A stretch of DNA of 9,652 bases from Thermoguttaceae bacterium (GTDB taxonomy: Bacteria; Planctomycetota; Planctomycetia; Pirellulales; Thermoguttaceae). The notes under the pieces were generated by a model that ran no database searches, was not told the DNA's origin, and worked only from the letters and a program-made list of their open reading frames with translations. Positions 7,060-9,652 of this stretch are shown here, one piece after another. Each line of letters starts with the position of its first letter. Position 1 is the first letter of the stretch. The position numbers and the translations under genes were made by a program. The stretch is taken from contig JAFYVO010000101.1 in assembly GCA_017549085.1 (NCBI GenBank), positions 1 to 9,652 on the forward strand. Reading direction: 5' to 3'.

Positions 7060-7872
7060 TTAGTTCCAAAGCGCGTCGAGTTCCGCTTCGTCGGAAACCG
7101 GTTCGAGAACGTCGGTCGGTTGGAGCGCCGTTTCTCGGTCGTTCGTTTCGTCTTGATAGACGTTCGTTTGCGCGTTCAACTCGTCGATTTCCTCTTGCAA
7201 CACGTCGAGCGCGTTCCCCAGTTCGCCGACGTCGACGCCTTCGACGTTCGCCTCCATCGACGCAAGTTCCGCGTTGACCGCCGCCAAATCTTTCGCGGTT
7301 TCCAGTTCCTTAAGCCGCCCTTCCAACTTCGCGACGGTCAGCTCCATTTCCCCTTTTTTCTTCGCGATTTGCTCGGCGACGGCGCGCGTCCGTTCGAACG
7401 TCGCTTTCTTTTGGTCGGCGATCGAGCGTTTTTGCTTCAAATCCGCGCTCCAACGGTCGAGCGTCGAATAAACGTCGGCGGCGGCGACTTTTTTCCCGCC
7501 GAACGCCAACGCGATTTTCTTTTGACCGTCGGTCAACGCGTCGCGCTCGCTCGGACTCGGGAGCCCCGCTTCCTTCGCGGCGGTCGCCAACGCTTTCATC
7601 GCCGCTTCCAACTTCGCGATCGACTCTTGTTCGCGCTCCCAAGCGAGTTCAAGGGTTCGAGCGTCGACTCGATACTTGCGCGCTTGCTCGTCAAGCCGTC
7701 CAACTTTCGCCTTCGTTTCGGAAATCGCCTTGCTCGCGCGAGCCGCGGCGGTCGCGCGATCGATCTTTTTCGACGCCTGCTCCGCTTGGTCGGACAAAAA
7801 GCCGAATTGCCAAACCGCGATTCCAACGACGACCGCCAAAATCCCCAACGTCGCTAAAATATTCTTTATCAT
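7060..7872 (-). CDS. 270-residue membrane-anchored coiled-coil protein
   Basis: Residues 4-25 (ILATLGILAVVVGIAVWQF is its core) form a single N-terminal membrane segment or uncleaved signal anchor with no lipobox. The rest is rich in Lys, Glu, Ala and Gln with heptad-like spacing: coiled coils at about 28-100 and 143-235, split by a less regular stretch with GLPSPSERDALTDGQKK (103-119), and an acidic tail (240-270). The build recalls anchored coiled-coil scaffold proteins and loosely PspA/IM30, but no PspA signature is visible, so no family is assigned. GAGGG lies four bases before the ATG, a good ribosome-binding site. It follows the 97-residue gene by 31 bases and precedes the sigma-like gene by four, so it is firmly within the operon. 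It probably acts at the cytoplasmic membrane together with the 617-residue protein. Confidence 0.85.
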   Translation of the reverse strand: MIKNILATLGILAVVVGIAVWQFGFLSDQAEQASKKIDRATAAARASKAISETKAKVGRLDEQARKYRVDARTLELAWEREQESIAKLEAAMKALATAAKEAGLPSPSERDALTDGQKKIALAFGGKKVAAADVYSTLDRWSADLKQKRSIADQKKATFERTRAVAEQIAKKKGEMELTVAKLEGRLKELETAKDLAAVNAELASMEANVEGVDVGELGNALDVLQEEIDELNAQTNVYQDETNDRETALQPTDVLEPVSDEAELDALWN

Positions 7873-7903
7873 CTTACCCTCGTTCTCCTATCTCTTTATT
7901 TTC

Positions 7904-8197
7904 TCAAAGAATCGTCAGCTCGGACGCCGACGACGATTCCGCGACCGCCAACGTTTCGCAATACGCCGTCGTCGACTCGCGCATCGTCTCCAACGCCGCG
8001 CAGGCGAACGAAAATTCGACGACCGTCAAGAGCCCGAACGCCAACGCGCAACGGTTCGCGACGCCGCAAAAACGCTCGACCGCCGCTTGACGCTCGACGC
8101 GGCGAACGGTCGCCGACGCGCTCCGCCGAACGATCGTTTCCCAACGGTCGCGCAACGCGACTTCGGTCGTTTCGTTTTTTCGTTCTCGCTCGTTCAT
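7904..8197 (-). CDS. 97-residue hypothetical protein with one hydrophobic segment
   Basis: First gene of the minus-strand operon. The first 45 residues are basic and charged (MNERERKNETTEVALRDRW onward, ending near RQAAVERF), followed by a hydrophobic stretch (about 50-69, ALAFGLLTVVEFSFACAALE) with a Glu at 61, then a Ser/Thr/Glu-rich tail. It may be a small single-pass membrane protein with a cytoplasmic basic end, but the embedded Glu makes the segment borderline. Four cysteines (44, 50, 66, 80) are notable for so short a protein. The ATG follows AAGGAG with nine bases between, the best ribosome-binding site in the operon. A small membrane protein next to a sigma-like gene could be an anti-sigma factor, but no anti-sigma or zinc-binding motif is visible, so the function remains unknown. 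Confidence 0.7.
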   Translation of the reverse strand: MNERERKNETTEVALRDRWETIVRRSASATVRRVERQAAVERFCGVANRCALAFGLLTVVEFSFACAALETMRESTTAYCETLAVAESSSASELTIL

Positions 8198-8241
8198 CTT
8201 AATTTTCTCCTTCGCGCCGACGCTCGTTCGGTTTTGTTTCT

Positions 8242-8326
8242 AATATAAGGGACGACGCGAAACGCCGACGCAACGAGTAAATTCGCTAAAAAAAAGAAAA
8301 ATTTCCGAAAAATTGCGAAAAATTTT
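8242..8326 (-). promoter_or_regulatory. Operon promoter region with phased A-tracts
   Basis: On the minus strand TATATT (8242-8247) is a good -10 candidate. A TTGCGT (8268-8273) could be the -35, but its 20-base spacing is too long, so the -35 is uncertain. Upstream lies an unusually AT-rich patch with A-runs at 8288-8295, 8297-8301, 8308-8312 and 8318-8322; the later ones are about 10-11 bases apart, in phase with the helix. This is where an UP element or bent DNA would sit. The predicted transcript starts near 8235, 38 bases before the ATG at 8197. Confidence 0.5.
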
Positions 8327-8749
8327 CGCCGCCGCTCTTCTCCCCCGACAATACAGTCGGCGTTAAAAACCTCGCGCCGGAAAACGTCGGCGACGCGCCC
8401 GTCGAACGCGAGCGCCCCAACATATTAAACTCAAAGACTTTAAAACGCCGACAATCTTAATAAATCGCGTTTGAGAGAACGGAGAAACGCCCCGACGCCC
8501 GGCGTCCTGCGCCCGCGCCTTCCGCCGAAACGAAGTCGAACGTTTCTTAGAACTTGTCAAAGTTTTCCGGCGAACCGCGACGCGTTGCAATAAGCTCGAC
8601 GTTGTATTTGGGGCGTTTTTAAAGTTTGCGACGCCCGTTGTTTGACTTAATCGTCGACGCCGCCGCGCTCTCAAGAAACGTTCAAGCGGCAACGAGTCGG
8701 TTAAGAAGTTTTTATTCTCGCCTTCGCTAACGCGTCGAGACAAGGCGAC
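8327..8749. other. Intergenic region with no recognised gene
   Basis: I see no supported gene, tRNA or insertion sequence here. A 126-codon frame on the minus strand (8743-8363) would start at TTG and be extremely arginine-rich with no recognisable motif, which looks like chance. Small inverted repeats occur at 8345-8360 (CCGAC/GTCGG) and 8494-8506 (GACGCC/GGCGTC). Base composition is less CpG-dense than in the genes. Confidence 0.5.
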
Positions 8750-8799
8750 TCCGACAAGCGCGCAAAACGTTAATAAAACCTTCTTGCGCGCTTATCGGA
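8750..8799 (-). terminator. Long hairpin downstream of the PDZ gene
   Basis: TCCGACAAGCGCGCAA (8750-8765) and TTGCGCGCTTATCGGA (8784-8799) are inverted repeats matching at 15 of 16 positions around an 18-base AT-rich loop. It lies 34 bases beyond the stop of the PDZ gene. There is no T-run after it on either strand, so if it ends transcription it is not a classical intrinsic terminator. An mRNA-stabilising stem or a protein-binding site is also possible. Confidence 0.6.
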
Positions 8800-8833
8800 G
8801 GTTGAAAACAACGCAAAACGCCTTGGTTTCCCG

Positions 8834-9652
8834 TTATTTTCTGTTCAATTTAACGACCGTCTCGCGCTCTTCGCCGCGAACGTTGCAGACGCGGAGCAGC
8901 GCTTCGGGCGCGGATCGGTCGACCGCGTCGGAAAACTCTTGCGCGGAGCTAATCATTTCGCCGTTAAAGGTCAAAATTTTATCGCCGACTCGCAATCCGG
9001 CGACCGTCGCCGGCGAGTTGGGAACGACGGCGACAATCTCTTGCCCTTGAACGGTCGCGCCGAAAACGGGGCCGTCGAGGTCGAGCCGCCGATTAAGGAC
9101 AACGACGACGTTCTCTTGTCGAGCGGTCGCGTTTTTCAAGACGAGCAAATTGGCTTCGAGCGGCGACGAGTCGACGGCTTCGTCGTAATCGTTCGCGTCG
9201 AAGACGCGCGCGCCGTTGAAGCTTAAAATTTTGTCTCCGATTTCCAGCCCGGCGAGCGCGGCCGGCGAATTGGGAACGACGGCGATAATCTCTTGCCCTT
9301 GAACGGTCGCGCCGAAAACGGGGCCGTTCGGATCCGGAAGAACGTCGGCGTTCTCGGGGGAATCTCCCGAAAGCCCGCTTCGCTCGTCTTCATTCTCGTC
9401 TTTCGACAAAGCGGCGTTCTCCGACAAAGCGGCGTTCTCGGGGGAATCTTCCGAAAGCCCGCTTCGCTCGTCTTCATTCTCGTCTTTCGACAAAGCGGCG
9501 TTCTCGGGAGAATCGTCCGGGAGCCCGCTCGCTCTCCGCGCCGCCTTTTGGAATTGTTTAAACTCTTTAACGCGATCTTTTCCAAGCGTTTCGGCCAACT
9601 CGACGAGCTTCGCCGCCGCGTCGAGCGTCGCCGCGAACGCGACGTCGGTCGC
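8834..9652 (-). CDS. Partial gene: C-terminal 272 residues of a tandem PDZ-domain protein
   Basis: The reading frame enters from the right edge without a start and ends at TAA (8836-8834). In order, counting from the edge: residues 1-42, a helical module shared with the 617-residue protein; 43-107, an acidic repeated linker (SPENAALSKDENEDERSGLS-type units); 110-193, PDZ domain 1; 194-272, PDZ domain 2. Each PDZ starts GPVFGATVQGQEI and has SPA..AGL..GDKIL.FNG, the hallmark of PDZ domains in HtrA and site-2 proteases. PDZ domains bind C-terminal or internal peptides. No protease catalytic domain is visible, though the N-terminal part is missing. Its missing part may resemble the 617-residue protein. 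An in-frame TTG at 9598 is not taken as the start because the homology continues past it to the edge. A role in peptide recognition at the envelope is inferred only. Confidence 0.85.
   Translation of the reverse strand, partial: ATDVAFAATLDAAAKLVELAETLGKDRVKEFKQFQKAARRASGLPDDSPENAALSKDENEDERSGLSEDSPENAALSENAALSKDENEDERSGLSGDSPENADVLPDPNGPVFGATVQGQEIIAVVPNSPAALAGLEIGDKILSFNGARVFDANDYDEAVDSSPLEANLLVLKNATARQENVVVVLNRRLDLDGPVFGATVQGQEIVAVVPNSPATVAGLRVGDKILTFNGEMISSAQEFSDAVDRSAPEALLRVCNVRGEERETVVKLNRK
8837..9325 (-). repeat. Tandem duplication of the PDZ-coding segment
   Basis: Two PDZ-coding units (9074-9325 and 8837-9073) repeat with a period of 252 bases (84 residues). Their first 38 residues match at 32 positions, and 41 consecutive bases (9035-9075 and 9287-9327) are identical, while the second halves have diverged strongly. 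Confidence 0.9.
9346..9531 (-). repeat. 66-base tandem repeat in the acidic linker
   Basis: Units of 66 bases (22 codons) at 9346-9411 and 9430-9495 differ at a single base. Between them is an 18-base internally shortened copy (9412-9429), and a diverged partial copy follows (9496-9531). All lengths are multiples of three, so the reading frame is kept. Confidence 0.95.
9527..9652 (-). repeat. Paralogous 42-residue module, copy in the PDZ gene
   Basis: Partner of 5478-5603. It encodes residues 1-42 of the visible part of the PDZ protein. The similarity stops abruptly at Ser42; beyond it the two proteins are unrelated in sequence, which marks a domain-fusion boundary. Confidence 0.9.

Noticed and set aside
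8363..8743. 126-codon minus-strand frame with GGAG five bases before a TTG
   Set aside because: It is extremely arginine/serine-rich, has no motif and occupies a spacer with promoter and hairpin elements. Chance is more likely.
9596..9598. In-frame TTG as the start of the PDZ protein
   Set aside because: Homology to the 617-residue protein continues without a gap upstream of it to the window edge, so the true start lies outside.
4707..9652. CRISPR array or insertion sequence
   Set aside because: The only tandem repeats are in-frame coding repeats without unique spacers, and no transposase or terminal inverted repeats were seen.

Overview
The window looks like a chromosomal segment of a GC-rich, strongly CpG-biased bacterium, most likely a member of the Planctomycetota. 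Three things point there: a FlgI-like lipoprotein with a HEAT-like extension, a sigma-factor region 2 that resembles the planctomycete-type ECF sigma factors (PSD/FRG/WLR signature), and large alanine/glutamate-rich coiled-coil membrane proteins. No database search was possible, so the lineage is an inference.

Left part (1-4660), housekeeping and envelope genes. A minus-strand gene runs off the left edge (1-114). It is divergent from infA (translation initiation factor IF-1, 695-934, plus strand) across a 580-base spacer. A 440-base spacer with a hairpin and a good promoter candidate follows. Next is a 657-residue lipoprotein whose first ~275 residues resemble the flagellar P-ring protein FlgI (1375-3348, plus). 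It ends at a clear 12-bp terminator and converges on pfkA (6-phosphofructokinase, 3463-4449, minus). pfkA has its own promoter candidate at 4560-4587.

Right part (4660-9652), all minus strand. Four genes appear to form one transcription unit reading leftward from a promoter near 8245: a 97-residue protein with one hydrophobic segment, a 270-residue membrane-anchored coiled-coil protein, a 150-residue protein that carries only sigma-70 region 2, and a 617-residue coiled-coil protein with an N-terminal anchor and a hydrophobic C-terminal membrane domain. The unit ends at a terminator at 4612-4657. Phased A-tracts lie just upstream of the promoter. Upstream, after a 636-base spacer, is the 3' part of another gene (8834-9652, running off the right edge). 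It encodes a repetitive acidic linker and two tandem PDZ domains. Where it enters the window it carries a 42-residue module that is 37/42 identical to the middle of the 617-residue protein.

The right half therefore looks like a paralogous, domain-shuffled family of membrane/coiled-coil proteins arranged around a sigma-factor-like regulator. An envelope sensing or signalling role is a reasonable hypothesis but is not shown by the sequence. It is the part of the window most likely to hold something undescribed.
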